Positions 26,771-35,510 of a DNA stretch of 64,000 nucleotides are shown in pieces. Each line of letters starts with the position of its first letter. Positions within the stretch are counted from its first letter, which is position 1. The notes beneath the pieces were generated by a model that worked only from the letters and a program-made list of their open reading frames with translations, had not been told where the DNA came from and did not search any database. The position numbers and the translations under genes were made by a program. This DNA is from Amycolatopsis nigrescens CSC17Ta-90 (lineage in GTDB: Bacteria; Actinomycetota; Actinomycetes; Mycobacteriales; Pseudonocardiaceae), in contig NZ_ARVW01000001.1 of assembly GCF_000384315.1 (NCBI RefSeq), positions 6,927,001-6,991,000 of the forward strand. Reading direction: 5' to 3'.

Positions 26771-27852
26771 CGGGTGGAGTCGTGGGAGAGGGTTTTCATG
26801 AGCAGGGACACGAAGTGCTTCATGTCGGCCACCAGGCAGGGCAGCTGGCCGTGTTTGCCGGTGCAGCCTTCCGCCCAGCCGCCGCCGTCGCCGTAGTCGA
26901 CGAACGTGTGCGGGATGCCCGCCGCGACGAGGTGGTCCCGTGCGACGAGGTTGGTCGCCCGCGCCCGGTTCTCGACGATGGCCCCGACCGGGTCGACGGT
27001 GAGGTTGCCGCCGTCGCCGGTGTACATCGCGACGCCGGTGCCGCGCAGCGAGCCGACGTGCTGGGCCGGGCTTTCCGCGTTCCACACGCCGTCCAGCGGC
27101 CACACCGGCGGACCGAAGATCGCGTCCATCGGAACCGTCGGCGCGCCGCTGCCGGGCAGCTGCGTGGTGGCCACGACCGCCGCCCGCTGTTCCTGGTTCA
27201 GCAGATCGAGCCCGCCGGAGAAACTGCCGACATAGCCGAACAGGTCCGGCCGGTGTTCGGCGTAGTGGAACGCGCCGAAGCCGCCCATCGAGTGCCCGGA
27301 GATCGCCCGGCCGTCCCGCGCCGGGATGGTCCGCAGGTTCGCGTCGATGAACGGGATCACCTGGTCCAGGTGGAAGGTCTCCCAGTTCTGCGGCGCGAGC
27401 GCGGCGGGCGGGTTCACCCAGTTCGAGTACCAGCCCCGGCCGGAACCGTTGGGCGCCACCGTGATCAGCGGCACCCCGCCGGCCGTCGACTCCTCGAACA
27501 TCCGCTGGTTCGCCACCGTGTTCGGCCGGTCCGGGTGGCCGTGCAGGTGGTACTGCACCGGATAGCGGGTGCCGGCGGACTGGTCGTAGCCCTCCGGCAG
27601 GGTCGCCATCATCGTGTGCTCGCCGGAGACCTGGTCGTCCAGCACCGAGTACGCCGGCACCTGGCCGGTCCGCACGGTGAACACGAACGTGCGCTCGCCT
27701 TCGTCCACCCACTTCGGCTGGCTGACCACGGTCAGCCCCTGCCCGTCGGCGAACACCGGCGGCGCGCTCGCGGCCAGCGCGGTCGGTGCCGCACCGACCA
27801 GGCCGAGCACGGCGGCGAGCGCGACACCGCAGGCGGTCAGCCGCCGGATCAC
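26767..27852 (-). CDS. Secreted alpha/beta-hydrolase esterase
   Basis: A 361-aa exported esterase: signal peptide 1-28 (AAVLGLVGAAPTALA), then an esterase-D/antigen-85-like alpha/beta-hydrolase. It has the YPVQYHLHGHPD oxyanion region, nucleophile elbow GHSMGGFGAFHYAEH, an acidic residue downstream and the C-terminal His in DMKHFVSLL. GTG 27852 overlaps the stop of the serine hydrolase upstream (GTGA), making it the last gene of the ESX-associated operon. Its stop overlaps the convergent membrane-protein stop. A cell-envelope or mycolate-type ester substrate is plausible but inferred. Confidence 0.85.
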   Translation of the reverse strand: MIRRLTACGVALAAVLGLVGAAPTALAASAPPVFADGQGLTVVSQPKWVDEGERTFVFTVRTGQVPAYSVLDDQVSGEHTMMATLPEGYDQSAGTRYPVQYHLHGHPDRPNTVANQRMFEESTAGGVPLITVAPNGSGRGWYSNWVNPPAALAPQNWETFHLDQVIPFIDANLRTIPARDGRAISGHSMGGFGAFHYAEHRPDLFGYVGSFSGGLDLLNQEQRAAVVATTQLPGSGAPTVPMDAIFGPPVWPLDGVWNAESPAQHVGSLRGTGVAMYTGDGGNLTVDPVGAIVENRARATNLVARDHLVAAGIPHTFVDYGDGGGWAEGCTGKHGQLPCLVADMKHFVSLLMKTLSHDSTR

Positions 27853-28970
27853 GACTTTCCCTCGCACAGCGCGGAGTTCGCCACGTCGATCGCGGACGGT
27901 TTCGAGTCGAACCGGTTCGTGTTGGTGACCACCGACGCGAACCGGCCGTCGTCGGTGACCAGCGTGATCGAGTAGTGCCCGGTCGGCAGGGAGCCGTTGT
28001 GCCCCCATGCCACGCCACCGCAGGACAGGGGCAGCTTGGACAGCGCGAGCCCGTACGCGTCACTCGGCGGGAAGGTCCGGCGCATCTCGGCCAGTGCGGC
28101 CGCCGAGAACACCCTGCCGCCGAGCAGCGCCCGGTAGAACTCCGCCAGATCGTCCAATGTGGACGCCATCGCGCCGGCGGTGCTCCAGAAGGACAGCTCG
28201 GTCGCGGTGGTGGCGTCGACCCAGAAGAAGAACGGGCCGACCCTGGTGCCGAGGTAGCCGGGCAGGTACGGGTCGGCCAGTGCCCGCACCTTCGGCGCCG
28301 GGAACGACGTTTCGGCCAGCCCGAGCGGCTTGATGATCCGGTCGGTGATCGCGTCGCCGGCCGACTGGCCGGTGATCCGCTCGATCAGCATGCCCAGCAC
28401 CAGGTAGCCGACGTTGGAGTATTCCTGTTTCGTGCCGGGCGGGAACAGCGCCGGCTCGTCCATCGCCGAGCGGACCAGTTCGGCCAGCGGGTAGGTGCCG
28501 TCCGGGTTCGCCGCCGCGTCGCGGATGTCACGGACGATCCCGCTGGTGTGCTGGAGGAGCTGGCGCACCGTGATGACGTTGCCGTCGTAGGCCCCGGTGA
28601 CCACGCCGGGCAGGTACCGCCCGATCGGCGCGTCCAGCTCGACGAGCTTGGCGTCGACGAGCTGGAGCACCACCGCGGCGGTGAACGTCTTGGTCTGGCT
28701 GCCGATCCGGAAGTGGTCGTCCTGGGTGAGCGGCCGGTTCTCGTTGATCCTGGCGGTTCCGGTGGTCAGCGTCCACGCGTCGGCGGCGTTGCCGGCGTGC
28801 ACGGCCGCCCCCGGCCCGGCCTGCGCCAGGTACTGGTCGAGCACGGCCTTGGTCGCGGCGTGGTCGGCCTGTTCGGCGGCCGTCGCCACGGGTGTGCTGA
28901 CGCCGGCGGCCAAGACGAGCGCGACCCCGCCGGCGACCCCGCTGAGCCACCGGCGGGTCTTCCCGGTCAT
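27849..28970 (-). CDS. Secreted serine hydrolase (class C beta-lactamase / DD-peptidase fold)
   Basis: A 373-aa exported penicillin-binding-fold protein. A signal peptide covers 1-32; the catalytic Ser91-Gln-Thr-Lys94 (SxxK), Tyr184-Ser-Asn186 (YxN) and late HNG triad follow. Homologues are D-alanyl-D-alanine carboxypeptidases, esterases or class C beta-lactamases; the actual substrate cannot be told. ATG 28970 overlaps the stop of the WXG-like gene by ATGA, placing it firmly in the ESX-associated operon. A cell-wall task during secretion is a reasonable inference. Confidence 0.88.
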   Translation of the reverse strand: MTGKTRRWLSGVAGGVALVLAAGVSTPVATAAEQADHAATKAVLDQYLAQAGPGAAVHAGNAADAWTLTTGTARINENRPLTQDDHFRIGSQTKTFTAAVVLQLVDAKLVELDAPIGRYLPGVVTGAYDGNVITVRQLLQHTSGIVRDIRDAAANPDGTYPLAELVRSAMDEPALFPPGTKQEYSNVGYLVLGMLIERITGQSAGDAITDRIIKPLGLAETSFPAPKVRALADPYLPGYLGTRVGPFFFWVDATTATELSFWSTAGAMASTLDDLAEFYRALLGGRVFSAAALAEMRRTFPPSDAYGLALSKLPLSCGGVAWGHNGSLPTGHYSITLVTDDGRFASVVTNTNRFDSKPSAIDVANSALCEGKS

Positions 28971-29938
28971 CCGAAGTCCTCCATGGCGGCCGAGTCGTTC
29001 TTCGGCGCGCTCGCCTGGCTCTGTTCACCGGAAGAGGTGCTGGAAGAGGCGCTCGACGAGTCGCCCTGGCCCTGGCCGCTGGACGAACCAGGGGAACCGC
29101 CCTGGCCCTGGCCCTGCCCTTGCCCTTGGCCGCCGGATGAGCCGCCCTGGCTTTGCTTGCCGATGACCGTCATGACCTGCTTGACGATCTTGAGCACGCC
29201 GAGCGCGCCGTCGATGAGCTTGATCAGGTTCTGGCCGCTGGACAGCAGCGCGCCCAGCTTCGCGGCGATCTGCGCGCCGTACTCGGTGGCGATCTGCACG
29301 CACTGCGGGATCGCCACGGCCAGGCTCTGCCCGAAGGTGGCCGGTGCGGCGGCGATCGCCTGGGTGATGATCGGCACGATCTTGGCCATCGCCTCGCCGA
29401 TCAGCCGGGTGACGATGTCGACGACCTGGGCCACCACCTCACCGGCGCCGATCATCGACTTCGCCGAGGTGAGCGAGGTTTCGGCGATGGAGAGAATCCC
29501 GTCGGCCAGCTCGGTGCCGGTCTTCGCGTAGTTCTCCGCGGCCCCGCCCGACCACTTGCTGGTCTCGCCGGCGGCCGTGGACTTGTACTCCTCGGCCACC
29601 GAGGTCGCGCCCTTCGCGGCCCCGTCGAACTCGCCCGCGCCGGAGGAAACCGATTCCGGGTTGCCGCGCAACTGGTTGAGCGGCTCTTCCAGGAACGAGA
29701 TCATCGGGGTGAGGAAGCCGGCTCCAGCACTGTCCAAAGCGGACAGAGGCTTGGTGTTCGAACCGAGCGCGTCGAGCGAGGCGGGGGGCTCGCCGGCCAG
29801 CTCGCCGGACAGCCACTCCTTGTTGGCCACGGAGTTGCCGGTGGCCCGCAGCTCGTCGAGCAGTGCGCTGATCCGCCCCGCGTCCGGCGCCTGCTCGGCA
29901 GCTCCGGTCTGAGGCAGCGTGGTAGTCGTCGTGGTCAT
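28967..29938 (-). CDS. ESX-associated WXG-like protein with low-complexity tail
   Basis: A 323-aa protein. Residues about 100-160 are helical with a W-x-G turn (SKWSGGAAENYAKTG), as in WXG100/PPE-type secreted partners. A long amphipathic region (about 165-260) rich in Ala/Ile/Val could insert in or lie along a membrane. The C-terminus is a Gly/Gln/Ser repeat (GQGQGQGQGGSPGSSSGQGQ) with DNA-level repetition. No signal peptide. It overlaps both neighbours by 4 bp. Probably a type VII secretion substrate or effector carrier; toxin activity is not evident. Confidence 0.7.
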   Translation of the reverse strand: MTTTTTTLPQTGAAEQAPDAGRISALLDELRATGNSVANKEWLSGELAGEPPASLDALGSNTKPLSALDSAGAGFLTPMISFLEEPLNQLRGNPESVSSGAGEFDGAAKGATSVAEEYKSTAAGETSKWSGGAAENYAKTGTELADGILSIAETSLTSAKSMIGAGEVVAQVVDIVTRLIGEAMAKIVPIITQAIAAAPATFGQSLAVAIPQCVQIATEYGAQIAAKLGALLSSGQNLIKLIDGALGVLKIVKQVMTVIGKQSQGGSSGGQGQGQGQGQGGSPGSSSGQGQGDSSSASSSTSSGEQSQASAPKNDSAAMEDFG

Positions 29939-30267
29939 AGAATGTCTTCCTCCATGGTCGCTCCGATGCCGGTGACCCCGGAGGCGGTGCCGTCTTCGGT
30001 GCGCTGGTAGTCGTCGGCCGCCCGCCGCATGCCGTCGCTGACCTGGTCCACTGTGGACGCTGCGTGCGCGAAGGCGCCCAGTGCCTCGGTCATCGCGCCG
30101 CCGAGCCCGGTGGTGATGAACTGGGCGAACGAGCCGAGCGACTGCTCGCCCATGGTGTCCGGCAGTCCGGTGCCGATCGCGCCGAGCTGGTCGGCGTAAC
30201 CGGCGAGCCTGCCGGCGTGCTCGCGCAGCTGCTCGGGGTCGACGGTGTAGGAGTTCGGCATGGTCAT
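29935..30267 (-). CDS. EspC-like type VII secretion target (DUF2580)
   Basis: A 110-aa helical protein. The N-terminal YTVDPEQLREHAGRLAGYADQLGAI is the DUF2580/EspC hallmark, followed by a second helix ending DDYQRTEDGTASGVTGIG; it thus resembles a WXG100 hairpin. Secreted partners of this kind are exported by ESX systems as dimers. It overlaps both adjacent genes by 4 bp. ATG 30267 is preferred (GGAGG upstream); ATG 30261 is possible. Confidence 0.8.
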   Translation of the reverse strand: MTMPNSYTVDPEQLREHAGRLAGYADQLGAIGTGLPDTMGEQSLGSFAQFITTGLGGAMTEALGAFAHAASTVDQVSDGMRRAADDYQRTEDGTASGVTGIGATMEEDIL

Positions 30268-30611
30268 CGCGCGACCTCCGCGGGCAGGTGCTGGGTGATC
30301 TCCGCCAGCGCCTGGCCATCACCGAGGTAGTCCGCCATCACCTCGGCCATCCGCGAGCCCGCCAGCTGCTGAGCCTCGCGCGTGGTGGCCACGATGAGCG
30401 AAGCGAGGGCGTCCGCTTCGAGCTTGCGGGCGGCCGGCGTCAGCTTGAGCTGATCGAGCAGGCCACCGGCGTTCACCGTAACGCTGACCTCACCCCGCGG
30501 CGACGTGGCGCTCGCGCCGACCTGGCTCAGGGTGGCGCTCGCGGTGCGCGCGCCGTCCGCCGCGCGTTCGAGGCGCTCCTGGTAGTCCGCCAGCCACTTT
30601 GCTGAATCCAT
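30264..30611 (-). CDS. YbaB/EbfC-family protein of the ESX-associated operon
   Basis: About 115 aa with the YbaB/EbfC layout: N-terminal helix WLADYQERLERAADGARTASATLSQV, a short beta sheet (GEVSVTVNAGGLLDQLKLTPAA), then a C-terminal helix. YbaB proteins bind DNA, but copies in actinobacterial ESX loci are common and of unknown role, perhaps as chaperones or regulators. AAAGGGGAGG is immediately upstream; the start is ATG 30611 or 30614. Confidence 0.8.
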   Translation of the reverse strand: MDSAKWLADYQERLERAADGARTASATLSQVGASATSPRGEVSVTVNAGGLLDQLKLTPAARKLEADALASLIVATTREAQQLAGSRMAEVMADYLGDGQALAEITQHLPAEVAR

Positions 30612-30669
30612 CATCCTCCCCTTTCTCTTTCGTTCTCTGCCTGTGTTTTTCCTTGAACCGGACGTTCGG

Positions 30670-31467
30670 CTAGGCGCGGGCTTCCGCTGCCACTTCGCCG
30701 AGGACGCGGCGGAGTTCGCTGTGCCGCAACGGGTTGACGCTCACCCAGCCGGCACCGTCCTCGTTCACCCTGAACCTCCCTCGTGGACTGTCCAACCAGG
30801 ACACTTCACGAGGTCTGCTGACGGTGCTGCCGCGCCGGTGGACCACGCCGAACTGGCCTCGGCCCACTAGCACCGGGAACAGGTCGACCAGCTGGTCGAC
30901 CACGGTTTCGTCGCCGCCGCTGCTCCGGACCAGGTCGCGCACGCGCTGCCGCGTGTCCGGCGTGTCCGCTGTCTTTTCGAGCAACCGCAACGTGTCACCG
31001 ACCACGCCGGGCGGCAGGGTGATCGGCATGGTCGACGCCGGCGGGGTACTGGGGATCAGCCCGGCCAGCTCGTCGCTCAGCGTGGCCGCCGGGGCCCTGG
31101 TCACGCCGACCGTGCCCGCCTGCTCGCCGGACAGCGACTGGCGGCACACCAGCGCCCAGTCCCCGTGCACCACGGCCACCGCGCCGGTCACCGCGCGAGC
31201 GCCGATCACCACCAGATCGACCGCGCTCCGGTACTCCCGCAGCGCATCGACCAGGTCGTCCGCGATGCCGGCCGGTCCGTGCTCGGTGGCGAGGCCGCGG
31301 GCGTGCAGCGCGTGCCCGGCCGAGGCGAGCAGCGCGTCCCGTTCGTCGGCGAGGCGGCCGAACGACGGCACCCGCAGCGGGAACGGAAAGGGCACTCCGG
31401 CGTGGGTGGCGAGCAGGTCCAGCTCGACGAGTTCGAAAGCGGCCTCGCGCTCGATCGTGGCGGTCAC
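30670..31467 (-). CDS. EspG-family ESX secretion-associated chaperone
   Basis: A 265-aa protein with the EspG fold pattern: FELVELDLLATHAGVPFPFPLRVPSFGRLADER at the N-terminus, central DLVVIGARAVTGAVAVVHGDWALVCRQ strands and C-terminal GRGQFGVVHRRG, WLDSPRGRFRV. EspG proteins hold PE/PPE heterodimers in soluble form before ESX export. This fits the PPE-like gene two positions upstream. GTG 31467 overlaps the preceding stop. The 55-bp gap downstream is the only spacing within the operon. Confidence 0.85.
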   Translation of the reverse strand: MTATIEREAAFELVELDLLATHAGVPFPFPLRVPSFGRLADERDALLASAGHALHARGLATEHGPAGIADDLVDALREYRSAVDLVVIGARAVTGAVAVVHGDWALVCRQSLSGEQAGTVGVTRAPAATLSDELAGLIPSTPPASTMPITLPPGVVGDTLRLLEKTADTPDTRQRVRDLVRSSGGDETVVDQLVDLFPVLVGRGQFGVVHRRGSTVSRPREVSWLDSPRGRFRVNEDGAGWVSVNPLRHSELRRVLGEVAAEARA

Positions 31468-31808
31468 GACGACGCCTCGTGCGGTGCCCGCTCAGTGCCG
31501 CGCACCGCCGACTCGGCATCGGCATCCTGCTCCGCGTAGGCAGACTTGGCTTCGGAGAGCATTTGCTGGAACTCCTGCACCTCGCGCTCCGCCGCACGCA
31601 CCTCGCCGGCCAGGCCGGACTGCCCGGCCGCTTCGCGAAGCCGCTTCGCGAGTTCCACGGCGGGCGGCGCGGTGCCGAGCATCGGCTGGCGCTCGGCCAG
31701 CCGGCTCGCGGTCGCCACCAGGTCGCCGGTCAGCTCGCCCAGCCTGGTCAGCGTCGTGATCCGCGCCTCGAGCAGATCCGGCTCGACGTGGTAACCCTGC
31801 TCGCTCAC
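31464..31808 (-). CDS. Small helical ESX-associated protein (PE/WXG-partner-like)
   Basis: A 114-aa, almost entirely helical protein (YHVEPDLLEARITTLTRLGELTGDLVATASRLAERQ, then EVRAAEREVQEFQQMLSEAKSAYAEQDADAE). Size, helical hairpin prediction and position between a PPE-like protein and EspG suggest the PE-like partner of the PPE protein, although no PE or W-x-G motif is present. GTG 31808 overlaps the PPE-like stop. Role inferred from context. Confidence 0.65.
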   Translation of the reverse strand: MSEQGYHVEPDLLEARITTLTRLGELTGDLVATASRLAERQPMLGTAPPAVELAKRLREAAGQSGLAGEVRAAEREVQEFQQMLSEAKSAYAEQDADAESAVRGTERAPHEASS

Positions 31809-33025
31809 GACTGCGCTCCCGTCGTCTCGCCGATGACCGGCTGACTGGCCGGTACCTCCACGGCGAACAGCCTGTGGTCGATCGTCGGCATCTGGTTCTC
31901 GTGCCGCTCGTCATCGGTGCCGCGCTGGCCGCCGATCGGTGGCGCCATCCCGCCATGCCCGGCCGCGCGCGCCGCGGCCGACTCGACCCCGCGCGGTCCG
32001 GCCTGCGCGCCGGGTCCGCCGGCCCCACCGGGCAGCGAGCCGACCCGCGCGCCTTCCGCGAGCGGCATGCCGAAGCCGGCGCCCGGTGCGCCAGGGCCCC
32101 CGATGACCGAGCCGAGGCCGACGCCGACGACGGACCCCGCCGCCATCGCCGGGCCGGCCCCGACGAGACCGGCCCAGGGCACCCCGCCGCTGCCCGGCCC
32201 CGAGACGGCTCCGGCGGCCCGGGTCGCGGCGGTCGTCTGGGCCAGTTGCGCCGTCGTCGCCGAGGCCGCCGGCGGGATCGCCCCGCGCGCCTGGTCGAGC
32301 CGCTGGCTGCCGCCGGTCAGGCCGGATTCGTAGGTCTGCATCGCGCGCACGGCCTGTGCCTTCTGCTGGTCCGCCGACGCCGCGCCGAAGTAGAAGCTGA
32401 ACCCGCCGCTGCCGACCGCGCCGAACGCGTTGTTCATGTCCGGAGCCGGGGCGGGCGCCGGAGTAGGGGCAGGAGCCGGCGCGGGGGCGAACATCTCGCC
32501 GAAGTCCGGCACGGACGAGAAGGACGTCGGCATTTCCGGCACCGAGGGCATTTCCGGCATCGAGGGCATCGAGGGTGCTGACGGCACCGGTGGCACCGAC
32601 GACATGGCTGGCGCCGGGGGCATGGCGGGCATCGGCGGGGGAGCGCCGAACGCCGCCGCCGGATCACCGGCCGGTGGTGGCATCATCGCTCTGGCCATGG
32701 CCAGAGCGTCGGCAGCGTCCTGCGCGGCCTGCTGGCCCGCGTGCGCCAGTTCGCTGATCTTCTCCACCCTGGTGGCCAGCGCGTCGAGCCGGTTGGCCGC
32801 TTCCTCGGCTGCCGGGCCGCGCCAGCTCTCCTGCAACGCGGCCCGCTGCTCCCGCAGCACCTCGGCGTGCGTGTCCAGTGCGGCCCGATGCTGCGTCCAC
32901 TCGGTGGCGACCGTGCTGACGTCGGCGACGTCGGCGTCCTGCCACAGCATCTGGTACAGCTCCTCGTGGCTGTAGGCCTCCCAGTTCACCCCAACCGCCC
33001 CCGGCGCCGGTTCCTTGATTGACAC
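31805..33025 (-). CDS. PPE/WXG-like ESX substrate with Pro/Met-rich linker
   Basis: A 406-aa protein. Residues 1-110 form a PPE-type helical domain with a W-x-G turn (ALQESWRGPAAEEAANRL). Residues about 115-215 are Pro/Ala/Met-rich (repeats such as APSMPSMPEMPSVPEMP and PAPAPAPTPAPAPAP). The C-terminal half is Gly/Ala-rich and ends in a conserved-looking HRLFAVEVPASQPVIGETT. GTG 33025 follows GGAAGGGG. It is the first gene of the eight-gene operon and has a 50-bp element upstream that also precedes the NACHT gene. Confidence 0.78.
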   Translation of the reverse strand: MSIKEPAPGAVGVNWEAYSHEELYQMLWQDADVADVSTVATEWTQHRAALDTHAEVLREQRAALQESWRGPAAEEAANRLDALATRVEKISELAHAGQQAAQDAADALAMARAMMPPPAGDPAAAFGAPPPMPAMPPAPAMSSVPPVPSAPSMPSMPEMPSVPEMPTSFSSVPDFGEMFAPAPAPAPTPAPAPAPDMNNAFGAVGSGGFSFYFGAASADQQKAQAVRAMQTYESGLTGGSQRLDQARGAIPPAASATTAQLAQTTAATRAAGAVSGPGSGGVPWAGLVGAGPAMAAGSVVGVGLGSVIGGPGAPGAGFGMPLAEGARVGSLPGGAGGPGAQAGPRGVESAAARAAGHGGMAPPIGGQRGTDDERHENQMPTIDHRLFAVEVPASQPVIGETTGAQS

Positions 33026-33098
33026 CCCGCAGTCCCCTTCCAGTAGCCGACCGTCGTCGGCACGGCCCATGCTCGCGGCCGTGCGGGATATCAGGACA

Positions 33099-33148
33099 GG
33101 CCAGCGCGGCGGCCATATCTGGCCGGTCGCTCTGAGCAGGGAAAACGG
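33099..33148. repeat. 50-bp conserved element, copy A (upstream of ESX-associated operon)
   Basis: By eye, 39 of 50 bases match copy B at 35511-35560 without gaps. Both contain the inverted repeat GGCCA-N4-TGGCC (here 33111-33125 region) and end with the identical block CAGGGAAAACGG. Copy A starts 74 bp upstream of the PPE-like start codon. Equal orientation and similar distance to minus-strand starts suggest a shared regulatory site. Confidence 0.65.
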
Positions 33149-33149
33149 T

Positions 33150-35417
33150 TCAGCGGCTGGTGCGGTACGCGTGCGTCAGATGATCTTGGAGGCGGGCGTG
33201 CCGGAACTGGTAGACCGCACCGGACCGGCGCAGTACGCCGCGGCGGTAGGCGTCCTCCAGGAACTCCGGGAGCGACCATGGCAGCCGTCCGTGCAGCGGC
33301 AGCCAGACCCGCGCGAACACCGTCCAGGTGCCCCACGCGGTCAGGCTGGCGGCGCAGAGGCAGACCCCGAGTCCGAGCACCAGCCCGTAGGAGAGGCCGT
33401 ACACCAAGCCGGACCGGAGCCCGTGCAGCGCGCCGACCATGATCGTGTAGCCGACCCAGGTCACCAGCCCGAAGATCAGCGACTGGATGGCGACGATCCG
33501 GCGGTTCGCGCTCAGCAGGTTCATCGGGCTGACCGCGGAACTGATGTCCACCGGTGCCTCGAAACCGGCCAGCACGCCCCAGGCGAGCCCGAACACCAGG
33601 CCGAACGTCACCCCGAACAGCATGGCGGCGCCGGTGGTCGCCTCCATCTGACCGACGATCCGGAAGGTCGCGCCGAGCTCGCGCGCGATGGCGAGCCCGG
33701 CGCCGAGCCCTATCCCGACCGCGAGCCCGACCACCACCCGTCGCAGGAAGGTCGCGCCGAACCGGCCGGCGCCGCGCAGCTGGATCCGGACCCGCGACGG
33801 TTCGAACATCGTGCCGCCGAACGCGAGCACGGCACCGTGCGCCAGTCCGATGGTCAGGCCCATCGCCAGCCCTTCCACCGGCCCGGCGGTGAGCGCGGCG
33901 GACAGCCCGTTGCCGAGCCCGGCCCCGCCCGTGCCGAGCCCGACGAACTCGATCAGCCCGATCACGATCGCCGCCGGGAAGCCGGCCGCGATGCCGAGCA
34001 CCAGCCCGCTCACCACCATCCGCAGCCAGCCCGGCATCCGGCTGCCGAGCTGCCACCAGGCGAGGTCGTGCGTGCCGAGCCGATCGAGGTGGTGGGCGAG
34101 GAAGCCGAGCCAGTGCTCGACGCGGTCGACGTCGTGGCCGTGGCTGCCCGGCTGGTTCCGGTACACGGTCGGCACGACGCTGCCGAGCAGGTGCCGCTCG
34201 ATCGCCTCCCTGCTGCCGTACCGGTCGGTGTCCAGCAGTTCGGCCGGATCGTGGTCCGGGGTGTCGCTGTAGATCGTCCTGGCCAGGTTGACCATCAGCG
34301 GGCTGGTCAGCACGGCGGCGAGGTCACCGTCCGGGCGCTCGCGCAGTTCGGTCAGCACCGGCTCCCACACGGTGCCGACGTCGCCGCGCTTGCGCGTGGT
34401 GCGCGGGAGGTAGTCGTCGAGGTCGGTCACCGTGAGGCCGGCGAGCACGACCGCGCCGGCCGAGGTGAGCACGTCGGTCGCCGCGACGGCGGCGCGGTAC
34501 TCGTCGACCCGGCTGGTCACCAGCAGCGGCAGGGTGGTGGCGTTCAACGCGGCCAGCGCCGCCCGGTGCAGGCCACTGGCGATCTCGTCGAACCCGTCCA
34601 GCACCGGCAGGATCCGGCCGGTCTCGACCAGCGCCGCGGCCAGGGTCGACCCGTCGGGGCCCGGCGCGGCGAGCCCGGGGTGGTCGCGCAGGAGCTGCTC
34701 GATCAGCCAGTCCCGCAACTGGGTCGTGCCGGGATGCCAAGAGCCGACGCTGAAGATCACCGGTACCGGGTCGGCCGGGGTGCTGACGTCGAGCAACCCG
34801 AGCACGAAGCGGCTGGTCAGGATCGTCTTGCCGGATCCGGCGCAGCCGAGCACGACCAGCCGGCCGGACGGAATCCGCTGGTAGACCGAGACGATCTCGT
34901 CCAGCTCGCCGTCGAGGCGAAGCGGGCCGGCCGGCTCGCCGGGCCCGGTCATCCGGATGTTGTTCCAGGAGTCGATCAGCGCAGCCGGCGCCGACTGCCA
35001 GCGGACCGGCAGCGGCACCGGGTCGTGGATCTGCCGCTGCTCCTCTTCCCGCCGCAGCCTGGCGCGAAGCTCGTAGGCGAGCTGGCTCGCGGCTTCGGCC
35101 AGCCGGTCATCACCGGGCCGCGCGCCGGGATCGCTCAGGGTGCCGACGCCCCCGACGCCGCCACTGCTGGGGCTGCCGTGCGCCGGTTCCGGGACCTGGT
35201 TGCCGGCGGCGGCGAGCAGTTCGACCCGTTCGGCGGGGGTGAGCCCGAGCGCGTCCGCCAATGCCTCTACGGTGCCCACCCGAGGGTCGGCGCGCTCGCC
35301 GGTCTCCAGTCTGCGGACGGTGCGCACCCCCAGTTCCGCCCGTTCCGCCAGGCCCTCCTGGGTCAGCCCGGTCCGAAATCGCAATTGCCGCAACAGCGGA
35401 CCAAACTGGCTCGCCAC
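33150..35417 (-). CDS. XRE-NACHT NTPase with C-terminal membrane domain
   Basis: A 755-aa protein. Residues 5-62 are an XRE helix-turn-helix (LRQLRFRTGLTQEGLAERAELGVRTVRRLETG). About 165-480 is a NACHT/STAND NTPase with Walker A GCAGSGKT (191-198), Walker B ILPVLDGFDE (269-278) and the sensor-like LLVTSRVDEY. About 455-690 has six or more membrane helices with glycine-rich repeats; a soluble tail follows. NACHT proteins act as nucleotide-gated switches, including in bacterial anti-phage immunity. GTG 35417 follows GGAGGGGG. It is divergent from a ThiF-like gene; an immune or stress-sensing role is inferred. Confidence 0.85.
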   Translation of the reverse strand: MASQFGPLLRQLRFRTGLTQEGLAERAELGVRTVRRLETGERADPRVGTVEALADALGLTPAERVELLAAAGNQVPEPAHGSPSSGGVGGVGTLSDPGARPGDDRLAEAASQLAYELRARLRREEEQRQIHDPVPLPVRWQSAPAALIDSWNNIRMTGPGEPAGPLRLDGELDEIVSVYQRIPSGRLVVLGCAGSGKTILTSRFVLGLLDVSTPADPVPVIFSVGSWHPGTTQLRDWLIEQLLRDHPGLAAPGPDGSTLAAALVETGRILPVLDGFDEIASGLHRAALAALNATTLPLLVTSRVDEYRAAVAATDVLTSAGAVVLAGLTVTDLDDYLPRTTRKRGDVGTVWEPVLTELRERPDGDLAAVLTSPLMVNLARTIYSDTPDHDPAELLDTDRYGSREAIERHLLGSVVPTVYRNQPGSHGHDVDRVEHWLGFLAHHLDRLGTHDLAWWQLGSRMPGWLRMVVSGLVLGIAAGFPAAIVIGLIEFVGLGTGGAGLGNGLSAALTAGPVEGLAMGLTIGLAHGAVLAFGGTMFEPSRVRIQLRGAGRFGATFLRRVVVGLAVGIGLGAGLAIARELGATFRIVGQMEATTGAAMLFGVTFGLVFGLAWGVLAGFEAPVDISSAVSPMNLLSANRRIVAIQSLIFGLVTWVGYTIMVGALHGLRSGLVYGLSYGLVLGLGVCLCAASLTAWGTWTVFARVWLPLHGRLPWSLPEFLEDAYRRGVLRRSGAVYQFRHARLQDHLTHAYRTSR

Positions 35418-35510
35418 CTGGCCCCCTCCGGTCGACCCACCGAGGTCCAACTCTAGGGGGTGGCCCGGCGCCAGCAATCGCCCGACCGGGCCGTTGCTCG
35501 CCGATGGCAA

